A stretch of 64,000 bases of DNA from Rhodosorus marinus (GCA_029953675.1 JAMWBK010000003.1:1-64000); one strand, 5' to 3'; positions 30,361-41,922 are shown, numbered from the stretch's first letter. Numbers and translations: made by a program. Notes: generated by a model from the letters alone, not told the origin.

Positions 30361-33300
30361 CTAATAACTAGGGAGGGAAGCATGCAACCCCAGGCGCCGA
30401 TGGCGCGCCTCGGAAAGCATGTCGCTGGAATATCGCCAAAGGGAGACACTTAAACGCCTCAAGAGCGCCAAATATTCAGTAGGATGCTCAGCAAAACATT
30501 TCCGCAACCACTCTAAACCCGACTTATCCACGTGACCAAAGCTTTCCACAATGAATGGCTGGAACCGGTGAGAGCGACCCTCAGCGCAAGGCAGACTGGC
30601 CATGCTCTCAGCATACCGTCGTTCCTTAACTCTTCGAAGGGCTGAAGCCGCGGCCCCCCGGGCGGCGGGCGGCTGCGGTGAGGTGGGCGCTGGCCACGGG
30701 GCAGGTAATCGCAAGGTCCACATATGTTGAGCGTCTGGCAGCAGCGTCGGAGACGAGGAGATCGGCTATACAACGGGGCGGTGCAGAGTCCGAGATGGAT
30801 CTGGGCAGTTCCGACTCAACCTCAACCGTATGCCCTATCCGAGTCAAAGATTCGCTGAGGATGTACTTGAGGCGAGTGTGACGCCTCGTACGGAGACCTC
30901 GCAACAGTCCGCAGGAACCCAGGAAGTGGTAGCCACAAGCGTCAATCCGGCTCTCACATCCCTGACAGAAAGACGGCCGATTAGAGTGCCACGGAGCCTG
31001 TGGAAAACCGAGATAGATGCGTGCGGCAGAACGGAACTGGAAAGCATCGAGACGATGACTCAATGACGACGGTAGAGTGGTTAACCACAAGTGCGAGAGG
31101 TGGCCTCCCATGCCGCGGAGACGAGCGGCAGTGGTAGGCGGCGTGAGAGGAGAATTGAGCATGACTGTGTGAGCGGCACTGTGTTGGCCCCAGGTGAGGC
31201 TATGTTGAATCACATCAGTGCGGGAGCTCCACAATCGGCTCAAACCCGGGTAGTCTGCAACAGGGGACCCGGGGCTAGCCTCTCCGTCATCGGCAAGAAC
31301 TCGGTGGAGGGGAGAATCCTCAATCGCTTCAGCTCGTCCCCATAACAGCTCCCTCCAGGAACGAAAGCGGGACCGATTTGCGTCCGGCACGGCGTTGCAC
31401 CTCCTGAACGCGTGTTGAAGACCATCATAAATTGTCAAAAGCGGAGGGCGGCAGGGTCACTGGATCCTCGTTGGTCAAAGCTCGAGCCAAGAGGCAGGCA
31501 CTTCGCATCCGGAAGGTCACCAACGTTCGCAGCGCGGTAGCCCAGGAGGCAACCGCCGCTGGCGAGCATACCAGCCCACGGTCTGCGACGCCGAATCCCC
31601 CTAATCGCAACGGTAGAGCGATCTGTGCACGAATAAAGTCCCTGTCGGGAGCAGCTTCAAGATCGAGGGGCTCATCCAAGAGCGTTCCCCAGTGTTGCAG
31701 GGTCATTTCGTCGGCTTTAGCCGCGATCCACGAGCCCCAAGCTGGAGGCAGGCTGCGCAACCAGTAGTTGAGTCTGGGACCGGCACAAAAGCGGGAAAGC
31801 AAGCAGCCCGATTGCAGCATGCTGTCGGGTAGGTGCTCAATGGCGTCGGTGAGTTGCTTGTGCCGTGCCAAAACTCGCTCGCAGGATGCTTGGACAAAGT
31901 TGTCAGTCCCCAATCCGACGCCGTGGTGTTCGAACCCTTCACGTTCGCTGACTAGTCGCAGAGTGGGTGGCAGAGAGTTCAGCGACACGTCCCTCGGGGG
32001 GCGAAAGCGACATTTTTCTGTTTCCACAGTCAAACCGACGCGACGTGCAATCGCTTCGATCGCGGTCAGTCCCCTAGCCAGGGTGTCAGGGGTGCCCAGC
32101 AATGTTACGTCATCGTGGTACGCGCAGATTCGAAGATCCGAGACCTCAGTCGAAAGACGTAAAAGTACGAGCTGTAGGGCACAGGCATGAAGAAGAGGTC
32201 CGCAAGGGTCGCCTTGTTGGACGCCAGTATGTGCTTGAAAAACAGTGCCCTCCGTTGTCAAGTAGGGGAGGCTCTCCCCTCCGTAAATACCCGATAGAAG
32301 CGGCCACGCCTCCGGAAACACACGTCGGAGCACCTCTAGCGCATGCGTCCGCGACACGCTGTTGAATGCGTTCCGGAAATCAACCACCAAGACTCCCCAC
32401 TCCGGCCTACTGGCGCGTTCTAGCTCGATCCCATGGGTGATCAGTTCGCAACCCCAGAAAATCCCACCCCTACTTGCAAGGGCGCCATAAAAGCTGTGAC
32501 GCGCTGGCGAAGGCGCTGGCATAGCCACCTCCCGGCTAACTTCCGTAGGCTCTCCACCATCCCGATCGGCCGGAGACGCGGGTGGGCCGGCTGCTGGTCA
32601 GGTTTCGTGAGCAAGCAAAGCTGTGCCTGCCGGAGATGTTCCCATGGCGCGGACGCACCCGATACGCCCTGGAACAACTTGTTAAGGATCCTCAGAAGCG
32701 CGCTCTGGCCAGGCTGGCTCAGGGCCTGCAATAGCTCTGTTCTTAGTCCGGAGGGTCCAGGACAGCGTCCCCGACGCGAGGTACGAAGCAAATCCTCCAG
32801 GTCAGACTCACTGAGCGTCAGATCGATGCGAAACCTGGCCAACTCCGGACGGTCCAAGAATACGTCGAATTCAGGGGACAAGTCCACGTCGGACTCAGGG
32901 AACAAAGACGACACCGTCTGGGCGAGACTCTCATCGTAGGGGAGGACAGGCGCCTGGCCCTCCAAAACCCGCGCCGCTCGACTTAAATCGCCCACTGCTA
33001 CCAATTTCTGTACTCGAGCTGGCACGGGCGACACTGTGCCATGCCGAGTCCGACGGGCGGATGGTGCTGACGACGCCAAATAGCTGCGCTGTAGTACTTC
33101 GAAGTCTCCCTTCAAGAACAGGGCCAGTCGGTCTCGTACTCGCCATCTGCGCTCCGATGTGTGAATGGGGGCCAGAATCAGGCGCGGTATGACCCCCAGG
33201 AAAACCCAAATGACTGTGTCCCGAATGTTGCGAGCCAGGCTCGTGAAGATGAAATCGAGAATGGTTCCAGCTACCAGAAGGTCTCCACGAGGAAGGACGA

Positions 33301-33433
33301 CTGGGGGAATGCCCCCACGGAGGGGAAGCGAGCCTCCTTCCAAAGAAATCCACCGCCGGAGCCAACTCCGAAAACGCGTACGCCAAATGCCCCAGTCTCC
33401 GCCCTCCTTCAGGACATAAGACTGTAGATCCAT
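30361..33433 (-). pseudogene. LINE-A ORF2, copy 2, three one-base frameshifts
   Basis: Keeps YHDD and the other RT motifs. Frame is lost by a C deletion near 32454 (CCCC against CCCCC in copy 3), an insertion near 31444 (CGGAGGGCGG against CGGGGGCGG) and a G insertion near 30661. All are in or next to homopolymers. Apart from these it is nearly identical to copy 3, so either the copy is very young or these are sequence errors. Confidence 0.85.
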
Positions 33434-33464
33434 AGGCTGCGACCTCGCAGCCGTGCCTGGAGCG

Positions 33465-34873
33465 CTAATCGTGCTTCTCCCCCTTAGACCCGGGGGAGTC
33501 GGTCCTCGCTCTCTTACCTCCTATCCGCACCAAAGTCGTGAGCCTCCCACTCCGCGAGGCTCGCGGAACGGATCCCGCGGGCTTCAGCAAAGTAACCTGG
33601 GCGTCCTCCACCGCCATGCCCTCAGTCTGCTCCCCTGCCTCACCACTCTCGCTGGAAGTGGTGCTGGAAGCAGAGCCCTCCAAAATCCCCACCCGCTGCA
33701 GCTCTGTCTTGTAGCGCGAAGTCAGCACAAGTCGCCTCTCCAGATCGAAGAAACTGGAAACCGCCATGCGCAGGTGACGAGGGCCCGACCGGAACCGCGC
33801 CAACAAGATCCTCTCAAGGCGCTGAATCCGTAGCCAATGGATCGCTGCCGCCTTCACGCTGCTCTCATGCTCAGAGAGCCCTGCCGTTTCTCCCGGAGAC
33901 AGGAAATTGCCCGAGAAACGGTCAAAATCCAAGTGCAAAACCACCTGCGGGTTGCAGCGCAGCCACCGGGCGCTCTCAGGCCACTGCTCGGTAGGCTTCG
34001 CCAGCAAGGCCTCCAGGTACTTGGCGGCGGTTGCGGAGACCAAAAACAGCACATCGCGGCCCTCATAGTTTGCGAAGAAGAAATCACCCCTGCTGCACCC
34101 TAACGATTCCGCAAAAGTGTCCCGGAAGTCTCGCATAGACGGAACCTGTCCTCGTGTAGTCTGGGGCCGGACATTTCGCACCCACAGAAATTGGAGAGTG
34201 GTCTCCACAGGTCCATCCTGAGGCTCGCGAGATGGTATGAAACGGAGCATAGCCGCCGTACGTGTGGCAGTGGTGCCCTTCCGCAAGACTGATGCGTACG
34301 AAGCGCCCCCTTGCGGCCACCACGTGCCCCCGAAGTAGCCGGGAGCTGGTGACCACCTGAGGGCTGGTCCAAGAGAGGGAAGTCCACAGCTGCAGTCTCC
34401 TCCACACCGGTTGCCGCACAGTCACCACCACCATTGCCTCGAGTCCCCGAGCGCTGAAGCGCGTTTTGGCCCGGCCTGCCGCTCCCCAACGTCGTACTGT
34501 CCCGCGCAGAAGCAACAGCCCTCGCCTGTCCCGGGACAGGTTCATGTTGATTGACCGGATGTTGACTGCCTTCAGCCAACGCTGCCACTCTGGGGCAATT
34601 CAAATTCTCGTCCGAATTTGAATTTGACCTGGCCAGCAATCCCGATTCCAGCCCACCTAGCTTCTGGGTGAGCTGAGGGAGCACTCCACGATCACTCGCA
34701 GCCGTGATCAGGCTGGTGACAGCGGAGATAAGTGCACGCGCCTGGGTGCCAGAAGCGTCTTCCAAGTCAACCTCGGAAGAAAAGGTGCCGCAGCTGAGGC
34801 GAACACGGAGTCCCCCACCTGGCAGTGCCTCCTTGGGAGGAGGCTCCGTCGAGTGCGGAGATATCCCTACCAT
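33465..34873 (-). pseudogene. LINE-A ORF1, copy 2, one frameshift
   Basis: Same protein as ORF1 of copies 1 and 3. The frame breaks near 34307, where copy 2 has one base fewer in the C-run of GCCCCCTTGCGG than copy 3. The Met of MVGISPHST is at 34873. Confidence 0.85.
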
Positions 34874-35105
34874 CCTGAGGGAATCCGCCAAGGAAACGTT
34901 GCACCACCAATATGAAACCGCACCGAGAGAATAATCGACCAAACCCAACCCAAATAGGAAAGCCCCCGCAACTCACCCACCCGGAAGACAGAAGTAGTTG
35001 CAAATGCAAACGACGCCCCGCGGAAAATCGAGGGGAAGGCGTACCAGAGGAAGCGCTTCCCGTAAACGAACACGCTCGCGACCGGAAAAGAAACAAAACC
35101 CCAAA

Positions 35106-35372
35106 TAATAACTAGGGAGGGAAGTATGCAACCCCAGGCGCCGATGGCGCGCCTCGGAAAGCATGTCGCTGGAATATCGCCAAAGGGTTTACTAGCATAG
35201 CCTGAAGCGCTACGCAAGGCGTGAAGATGAACTAATAACTAGGGAGGGAAGTATGCAACCCCAGGCGCCGATGGCGCGCCTCGGAAAGCATGTCGCTGGA
35301 ATATCGCCAAAGGGAGACACTTAAACGCCTCAAGAGCGCCAAATATTCAGTAGGATGCTCAGCAAAACATTT
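35106..35372 (-). mobile_element. Two LINE-A 3' fragments joined to the 5' end of copy 2
   Basis: 35106-35187 is LINE-A 3' sequence lacking its tail; 35188-35372 begins with the tail TTTACTAGCATAGCC and extends a little further into ORF2. Read in the element's sense, they precede copy 2 in the order fragment, fragment, full copy, which is the arrangement expected when the enzyme runs off one template and continues on another. Confidence 0.8.
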
Positions 35373-36165
35373 CCGTGGATTAGCTCGCAGTGGCTCACGA
35401 GCGTCCCCGCTTTTCAACCACTCACACTGGCAGATTTCGAGGTGCGCGCTTCTCTACGTTTATACCTGGGTTTGCATCAGCCGCGCTGGCCTTCCGGGAT
35501 GGGTTCGTCGTGCCCTCTAGGCTCTCAGAGCGAAGATACCGCGGATTTTGGCGCCCAACTATTCGCCAGCTGCCCCGCCGTGAAAGGCACCCGAACCCGA
35601 TACATACGCGGATCTTCAACCTGTTATACCGCGAACTTCGACCTATCGTATGGCAAGCCAGTGTTGAAATTGAACGTGAGAAGCCCCTGCCTGTCGCAGA
35701 CCACCAGAATGATGAACGCCTCGTCGCTGCCCTCGTGGTGACCTGTGACGATAGCCGCCGTACAACGTACGTTGGCCTTGCTGTTCCTAATCCTCAGGGA
35801 GGTCGCTATCTGCGGGCTGCGGGGGAGCGCCGTGGATTTGCCGCTGCCAATATGAGACTTCGCAAAGAGTTGAATATGCAAGTGCCTTGTCCTCCCCAGG
35901 CATTCGTGTTTTAGCTCTAGCTCATCGCCCGGTACCTCAGGCCATTGAGTGCTTTGGGTTTATGGATTCCGTTGGTTCTCGTTGGCTTCGGGAATTGTTC
36001 CGCGAACGCCTCGACCGTCTGTCCTCGTTATTTACCCGTTCAATTTTCTTGCCGTGGCGTATGAATGCTGCTTTTATGTTGGAGGCGCGCGATCTTCGCT
36101 GAGCTCAGTCTTTTTTTTCCTCTCGGGTTTGTGCTTTCAGCCTCCGATTAAGCCAACTCATTTAT
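35373..36165 (+). mobile_element. LINE-B 3' half
   Basis: Encodes ORF2 from LTLADFEVRASLRLYLGL through the knuckle region (GAQLFASCPAV), the endonuclease-like block (AALVVTCDDSRRTTYVGLAV) and the C-terminus, then the 3' UTR and a terminus CCGATTAAGCCAACTC. In this copy the second Asp of the conserved VD is replaced (TYVGLA instead of TYVDLA). Frameshifts break the ORF. Confidence 0.85.
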
Positions 36166-36494
36166 TTTGAAAGCAGTTTCTTGCTAACAAAAGAGCAAAA
36201 AATTGTGGATTACATTGTTTTGGATGATTCTCCTTTCCCCCATCGACTTTTATTGCCCCCTTTCCCGGACAGAACATGGGGATTGTTCATCCCCATTAAT
36301 TTTATGATCATCAAAACAGCGCTTTTTTTCAGCCTCCGATTAAACCATTCGTTCGTTTTTAGTGTCGACTTGTGCCGTCCAATAACGTTTATCGGACGGC
36401 ACCGATAATTCCTGATCTAGGTCATACTGCACTAATTTTGGTAAAAAAGCGCCATCCTCGACTCAAGTGTTTGCAGACAACCTTTGATGGGATC
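36166..36494. other. Non-genic stretch with an isolated LINE-B terminus
   Basis: 36324-36354 is just TTTTTTTCAGCCTCCGATTA followed by AACCATTCGTTCG, a terminal stub of LINE-B. The rest shows no gene. Confidence 0.5.
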
Positions 36495-36690
36495 GAACGA
36501 ATGGTTTAATCGGAGGCTGAGGGGATGATGAATGAATGGTTTAATCGGAGGCTGAAAAAAAAAAAAAAAACCGAGGGGAAAAAAAGACTAAGCGCGGCGA
36601 AGTACTCGCGCCTCCAACATCAAAGCGGCATTCATGCGCCACAGCAGGAAACTTAAGCGGGTAAACAACGATTGAAGACGGATAGGGTAC
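36495..36690 (-). mobile_element. LINE-B 3' end with duplicated terminus
   Basis: Minus-strand terminus GAATGGTTTAATCGGAGGCT occurs twice (about 36498 and 36532), the second followed by a long A-run and the coding end. The double terminus resembles the joined tails seen in LINE-A. Confidence 0.8.
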
Positions 36691-36735
36691 CTCCCTCTGA
36701 GCGATCAGAGAGGAGGGGCTATGAAGGAGCTGAAA

Positions 36736-37934
36736 CTACTTATTAGCACAATTGCACGTCCCGGTTGGACTAACTATAGTAATCGCGCAGGAGTTGTCCA
36801 CCCGATATTGATCAACGGTCTTACACTGATTTCCAATCTCATCAATGCACTCGCCTTTGGCCACGTTACAACAAGCACATTCACCGGTGGCAAGACGATA
36901 TCCCTGCAAGTAGGATTCAAGTGATCGAAGGTAAGTCTTCAGGTTTGGGAGTTCGAAATGATGAGTTGGGTATGGGAGAGTGTATTAAACAGGGCCGTAC
37001 CACTTCGCCTGAAATATCACATACATCCTGAACCAGCGCACACACAGGAAATAGAGTATCTGGAAAGCCTGGAAAGGAATTGAAAATACATCTATCCTCT
37101 GCACTACATGTACACGTGCACATACCCGTGTCATCCTCAAGGAACTGCGAAAGTAAATAAAGAAGGAGAGCACTGTTAAAACCATTCTGGAAACAGTTCC
37201 TGGTCTAAGAGTTACACAACAGAATATGCAAGTATGCTCACCGAAACTTCACTGCTACATACGATATCCGAGAACTTGTCTCTAGAGATACAAACAGGGT
37301 CAGCTCCAGGGTCCAGCTGGTACGAACACTGCGTTAAGGGATCACAGCTACATTGAATTGGCACCTCGCATACTGTGACGCCGGGTCCTTGGGCGTCTCC
37401 GTTCGTGCAGACCTCTCTACCGGCAAATGGCTCAGCCTTGATACTTTTCGAATCTCCTTCCTTGACGATGGCGTTGGTCACTAAATAGAGAGTGGAGTCT
37501 TCGCAACATCCGCGATCATCCGCTGCAATCTCATCTTGACATATGACCATGCTTAACTTTCGTACAAGAGTGTCGGCAGGAAGACCCTTCTTCCGCAGGT
37601 GCTTAGACACATTCCTTCGGTTGGGGTATTTCACTGGTGCAGAAATGAGCTCTCGCGTCGCAAAGAGACCCGCCCTGATACTCACCAGGCTAAACGAAGG
37701 GACTGCCGTGAAGGTTAACCTCACACACAAGGGATCCCTGTCGGGTTGGGCCCGAATACCAACGGTAGCGACTGTGACGCCCTCAAACCCGAGCTTCAAA
37801 GTGTTTTCACCCACGACCTCTATGGATCGACCCAGGCCGCCCTGAGCCACAGCAAGACATGTCTGGGCCTTCACGGATACCGTGATAAGCAACAAGATCC
37901 CAGAAAAACACAACCACGTCCTCATCCTCTTCAA
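36736..37934 (-). CDS. Secreted Cys-rich family protein, three exons
   Basis: Exon 1 is 37934-37242 (231 codons), exon 2 37144-37025 (40 codons), exon 3 36903-36736 (55 codons plus stop). Introns are 97 bp (GTGAGC...TTCGCAG) and 121 bp (GTATGT...TTGCAG), both phase 0. The 326-residue product has a signal peptide (SGILLLITVSVKAQ). The family domain in exon 1 shows SIRAGLFA, PNRRNVSKH, ICQDEI and GCCEDSTLYLVTNAIV, then a Cys-rich end (VPIQCSCDPLTQCSY). Exon 2 (DDTGMCTCTCSAEDRCI) and exon 3 (ATGECACCNVAKGECI, later TGTCNC) each code for one small Cys module with a T-G-x-C-x-C signature, so modules match exons. Without splicing exon 1 reads to a stop at 37212. Exon calls rest on splice motifs, phase and Cys pattern. 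Function unknown. Confidence 0.75.
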
Positions 37935-38775
37935 TAACTACAAAACAACGAAAGAGCCTCTGGCCGAGTACACGGATGACCACCGCTGAAGAGCAGTAAA
38001 ACCTCGTTTTTACCAAGAACAGAACGACCAGGAAGTACGCGACAGATAACCACCCACACCTCTTCCACCAACCCTCCTTCCTCCCCGTACGAGCAACTGA
38101 CTCGCTCCTTAGACAATTTATGTCATGAGAAACGTCTAATGATTAGGGGAGAAAGTATGCCAGTCTTGAGCGGTGATAGGAGACCGGCCTATAAAGTTGA
38201 TCGTAACGTGCACGAGGGGCTTAAGCAAGACGATATTTGATGTCTTTGGGGTCGTTCACGTTCCCTTGGGATATGACAAAACAGCAAGAGTAACCCGACG
38301 TGAGACGCAATTCAACTGCTGGAAACGCAGAACTCGCACTAGGCTTTCTCGTGGGGATCAAGCCTAAACATATGGAGGTTTCTACAAAAACGTCCAACAG
38401 AAAAGTAAGCACACATACAATTGATACAACGGCGGAAAATACGAGTGTGCGCTCGCTCACATCTGAAAGAGCTTCCCCCCCAAAAAACCGTCGGAAAACG
38501 ATGCCGACATATCAGACGCTTGCTCTAAAATTTTTTCAATTCAGAAAACAGTGTGTCCGAAAAGTTTGTCATCCGTGCACATTCTCATGTGCCCACAAAA
38601 CCATCGTCCATATCTGAAAAAGCTTACAAAAAAAGCTGTTGTACAACAATTCATTTCCGTTGTTGGATAACGATGCAGAGAGATCAGATAGTTGTTTCAT
38701 TCAAAAAATGAAACAAAAGTTCTTCATCCGTGCCATATATGGCGTTCTAATATCTCCACCAAACCACTGATCGGA
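37935..38775. other. Upstream region of the three-exon gene; no gene
   Basis: CCTATAAAG lies at about 38189 on the plus strand (reads CTTTATAGG on minus), about 255 bp upstream of the ATG, a weak TATA candidate. From 38460 to 38775 nothing is recognised. Confidence 0.35.
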
Positions 38776-39118
38776 CGGATCTGCCGCCGCCAGTATGAGA
38801 CGCCGCAAAGAGATCAAATACGCGGGGCTTTGTCTTCCCCTGGTGTTCGTGCTTCGGCACTAGCACATCGCTTGGTACTCCTGATCATTGAGTGCTTTGG
38901 GTTCATGGACTCTGTTGGTTCTCGCTGGCTTCGGGAGTTGTTCCGCGAACGCCCTGACCGTCTTCAATCGTTGTTTATCCGCTTAAGTTTCCTGCTGTGG
39001 CGCATGAATGCCGCTTTGATGTTGGAGGCGCGAGTTCTTCGCCGCACTTAGTCTTTTTTTCTCCTCGGGGTTTTTTTCTTTCAGCCTTCGATTCCTCCGA
39101 TTAAACCATTCGTTCGAT
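38776..39118 (+). mobile_element. LINE-B 3' end
   Basis: Encodes ASMRRRKEIKYAG, then FGFMDSVGSRWLRELFRERP and WRMNAALMLEARVLRR, followed by the UTR and CCGATTAAACCATTCG. A short duplication TTCGATTCCTCCGATT lies at the terminus. Close to the copy at 43.7 kb. Confidence 0.85.
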
Positions 39119-39699
39119 CGAACGACACGAATAGTAGCTGTCATAAAAAGTACGATAAAATGATGTCTATGGAATATGCAATAAACGAAGAAAATCCACT
39201 CATCTTTCAACGAAAAGCTTTGGAAGATCTGTCCGATTTTGAGCAGTTTACTAGACAATGTTTTCAAAAGTTTTCAATCCAAATTCAAGTAATTCTTATT
39301 CGTTTATTTCTTATTTCGTTGCCTAACTTTTTTATCGGACAACTCAAGACAAACAGACAATCTCTTTCGGAGAAAAAAAAATCTCCGCTGGGCGCTTACC
39401 GATGAGACGATAAAAAGCTCCCAAATAGATGCAGTTTTCAGATATTGTCTGCACCCTCTCAATTCATATATAATTTAGCGGCTACCAAGTCTCTTTATGT
39501 AAAAGAGATAAGTTTCGAAGGATCCCGTTCGGATGGGTAAAAATATCGACTAAACTAAATATATCAGACGTTGTAAAGGAAAAACGGTTTTAGCTTTTAC
39601 GATTGGTCGGCTTTGGCTACCGGCATGCCGCATAATTCGTTTGGATAGTATTCGGGATTTGTCACGTGGGGAAGTGAAGTATTTTTGATCGAAGATTTC
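39119..39699. other. AT-rich stretch without recognised gene
   Basis: A plus frame of 81 residues (39160-39405) has no motif. No repeat or splice signal stands out. Confidence 0.4.
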
Positions 39700-39890
39700 A
39701 AAGAAACAACCCCGTGGGGAAAAAAAGACTACGCGCGGCGAATAGAGCCCGTCTCCAACATTAAAGCAGCGTTCAGACGCCCCAGCAAGAAACTTAAACG
39801 GGTGTGTACAACGAGCACAGACTGTCAGGGCGTCGCCGAACAATTCCCAAAGCCAACGAGAACGGAATCCATTCGATTCCTTGGGAGGAC
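39700..39890 (-). mobile_element. LINE-B 3' end
   Basis: Begins in the UTR (CCCCGTGGGGAAAAAAAGAC), lacks the extreme terminus, and reaches into the end of ORF2 before the tandem array at 39905. Confidence 0.75.
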
Positions 39891-39904
39891 GGTAAAGCAA
39901 GGCC

Positions 39905-40189
39905 AGGTCCAACGTTTGTTTGAGCTCCCGCTCGGAAGCGTTAAAAACATCGACTATACCAGGTCCAACGTTTGTTTGAGCTCCCGTTTGCAAGCGTTAA
40001 GAGCATCGACTATACCAGGTCCAACGTTTGTTTGAGCTCCCGTTCGGAAGTGTTAAAAACATCGACTATACCAGGTCCAACGTTTGTTTGAGCTCCCGTT
40101 TGGAAGGGTTAAGAGCATCGACTATTATATACCAGGTCCAACGTTTGTTTGAGCTCCCGTTCGGAAGTGTTAATAACGTCGATTAAACC
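39905..40189. repeat. 56-bp tandem repeat, five units, alternating subtypes
   Basis: Units begin AGGTCCAACGTTTGTTTGAG at 39905, 39961, 40017, 40073 and 40134. Units 1, 3 and 5 share CGGAAG and TTAAAAAC or TTAATAAC; units 2 and 4 share TTAAGAGC. Unit 4 carries a 5-bp TATAT-type insertion. The alternation suggests growth by doubling a two-unit block. Confidence 0.9.
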
Positions 40190-40194
40190 AGGTC

Positions 40195-40640
40195 ATGGTT
40201 TAGTGCGAAAAAACGGCTCGCCAGCCAGTCAGGCTTGGGTGCAGGTGGGCAGGGAGTCTAGTACAAGATGACATCGCCGATTGGAGCTCGAGAAACAAAC
40301 CACTCGCACTTTCAGAGATACTAGAGTGTCGATTATCGCTGGAAAGACTGACCTCCAAGTTTCGGAAAATCGACACACATGACGCGCTCAGCGTCGTGAG
40401 GGCGGTGCCCCTTCCCAAGACCCGACCGCGGCCGGTGGTTGGATAACAGCTCGGTTACAGAGGCTTAAACCACCCAGACATAGAGGGAGGCCCACTTGGC
40501 CACGAGCGATATCACGGGTGGGGTGCGGAAGATGACCCAACTCCTCATCTAAGAAATGTCCCAGCTCACCTCGGACAGAGTGCGCTACTCACGGAGGACT
40601 TATAAGCACTAGATGTCATTCGAATAAAGCCAGGAGATGC
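40195..40640 (-). mobile_element. LINE-B ORF2 internal fragment, degenerate
   Basis: The minus frame 40200-40418 (ISIFRNLEV-like, ASGLFLELQSAMSSCT, SLTGWRAVF) matches the LINE-B segment GISKFRNLMA...LFLELQTALNSC...DWRAVF. The similarity continues to about 40620 with frame breaks. It lacks both ends. Confidence 0.75.
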
Positions 40641-40718
40641 GTATAGATTCGTGTCCGTTTTTCTTGCGTGACAAGCTGCTCCACGGTATGGTAGCACTAC
40701 ACGCGGATGACACGCTAT

Positions 40719-40915
40719 GTGTAGCTAGAGTTGCTCGGGTGTCGTTTACCGGCCTTGTTAGGACTTGACAGGTACTTAAGCGTTGGTTTCACCTTGTAGT
40801 CGATGGAATAGCTTGAAGTAAAAGATGACCAAAGAGGTCCAAAGGTTATCCAGAAATCAGTAGTCTGAACTTTGCTGTGAGCAAAAGCAAAAGACATAAC
40901 ACTCACAGTCCTAGT
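40719..40915 (+). mobile_element. Copia LTR remnant
   Basis: Nearly parallel to 50827-51006 in the 3' LTR of the Copia element: both contain CTTGTTAGGACTTGACAGGT, GGTTTCACCTTGTAGTCGAT and GATGACCAAAGAGGTCCAAA. The beginning of the LTR is missing and no internal element sequence is attached. Confidence 0.85.
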
Positions 40916-41922
40916 TTTATTTAAAACATCGTTTCATATATAAGATACACGAATAAATTTGTTCAATATTTTCGTGAAAACATGTCCATTAGCGGAGTTA
41001 ACGTTTAACCCCCGAAATTCCTTCCTGTCACGAACTGTTTTCGTTTTATTTTTTACTGACCAAATTGTCCTTATAAGTGGTGGTTTTACTGGTGGTAGTT
41101 TCTGATGGAAACCACCAGGTGCGCATCTAAGACTTGCGCGTGGGCGTGGTGGCCATGTAACCCCCACTCGGTACTCAGTTTTTTGGCAGTTGGATGTCGT
41201 CGTCTTGAATTTTTATCCGTTGTCTCTTTATCCTCTTCCCTGGAACTTCACATATGAAATCTTCTATCCGAAAATCTGTCTATCCGAAATTTTCGATGGA
41301 GGATAGAAGAAGACTTCAGATGGTTTCCCATGAAACCTGGTACCATGGCCTTTTCGATTCGAAATCTTGTTGTCCAAAAGGGGGTTCCATAGCAAGAGGC
41401 ACCACCCCGAACTGCCTCTTTTCCTTATCCAACCTGAGTATTTGTAGCTGTCCATCTATTTTACGTAGCTGCAGGCTGAATGACGTTGACGCTTAGTGCA
41501 GCCAATAACAACCTCAACTTCCGAGATGTTTCAATAATCACGGGGAAAAACAATTATGACGGAAAACTGTTTGCGGAAACGTATGGGTGAGCTTTTGAAA
41601 AATCAGGATTGAAGTAGCTTCGCAAGCGTTTCACGGACCATCCCATGGAGTATCTTTCCTTCCTCACCCCTCCCCGCGTCGGTTCGGTGTCGCTTTGTGG
41701 CCATATTCTAGAAAATGGTGGCTGTACCGGTTGTTACCACTATTGAATATTGCTACTCCTCCCTCCGTCTCGCCGGGGTGTTTAGTACGGCCCTGAATGG
41801 ACTTGCTGAAAAAAAAAACATAGGGAGGGGAAGGTCTTGACGTTATCGATCTGATGTTATGGCTGCTTTGCACAGATATTCACCAACAGTCTTGTACGTG
41901 TTTCACAGGATACCGAGTTGGC
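40916..41922. other. Stretch without recognised gene
   Basis: Contains a (ACC)-containing LINE-like tail near 41079-41125 (GGTGGTTTTACTGGTGGTAG) and a short imperfect palindrome around 41258-41310 (CTTCTATCC...GGATAGAAG). No coding gene is supported. Confidence 0.4.

Larger units (their letters stand above)
30252..35105 (-). mobile_element. LINE-A copy 2, near full length, inverted to copy 1
   Basis: Minus-strand element with tail duplicated at 30252-30310 (two TTTACTAGCATAGCC units), ORF2, ORF1 and most of the 5' UTR, ending at GTTTTGTTTC about 35105. Its 5' end is joined directly to pieces of other LINE-A 3' ends. With copy 1 it forms a ~4.8-kb inverted repeat with a ~300-bp spacer. Confidence 0.9.

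Noticed and set aside
33161-33427. Many 60-150-residue ORFs antisense to LINE-A ORF1 and ORF2
   Set aside because: They recur only because the underlying LINE copies recur; no independent coding pattern.
36721-36924. Small plus-strand ORF of 67 residues
   Set aside because: It is the antisense of exon 3 of the three-exon secreted gene, which has splice signals and a matching Cys module.
39905-40189. CRISPR array
   Set aside because: Units are 56 bp with no spacers; it is a simple tandem repeat in eukaryotic DNA.
40715-40906. Conserved 63-residue ORF also found at 50826-51014
   Set aside because: Both lie antisense inside Copia LTR sequence; similarity comes from the LTR, not from protein selection.
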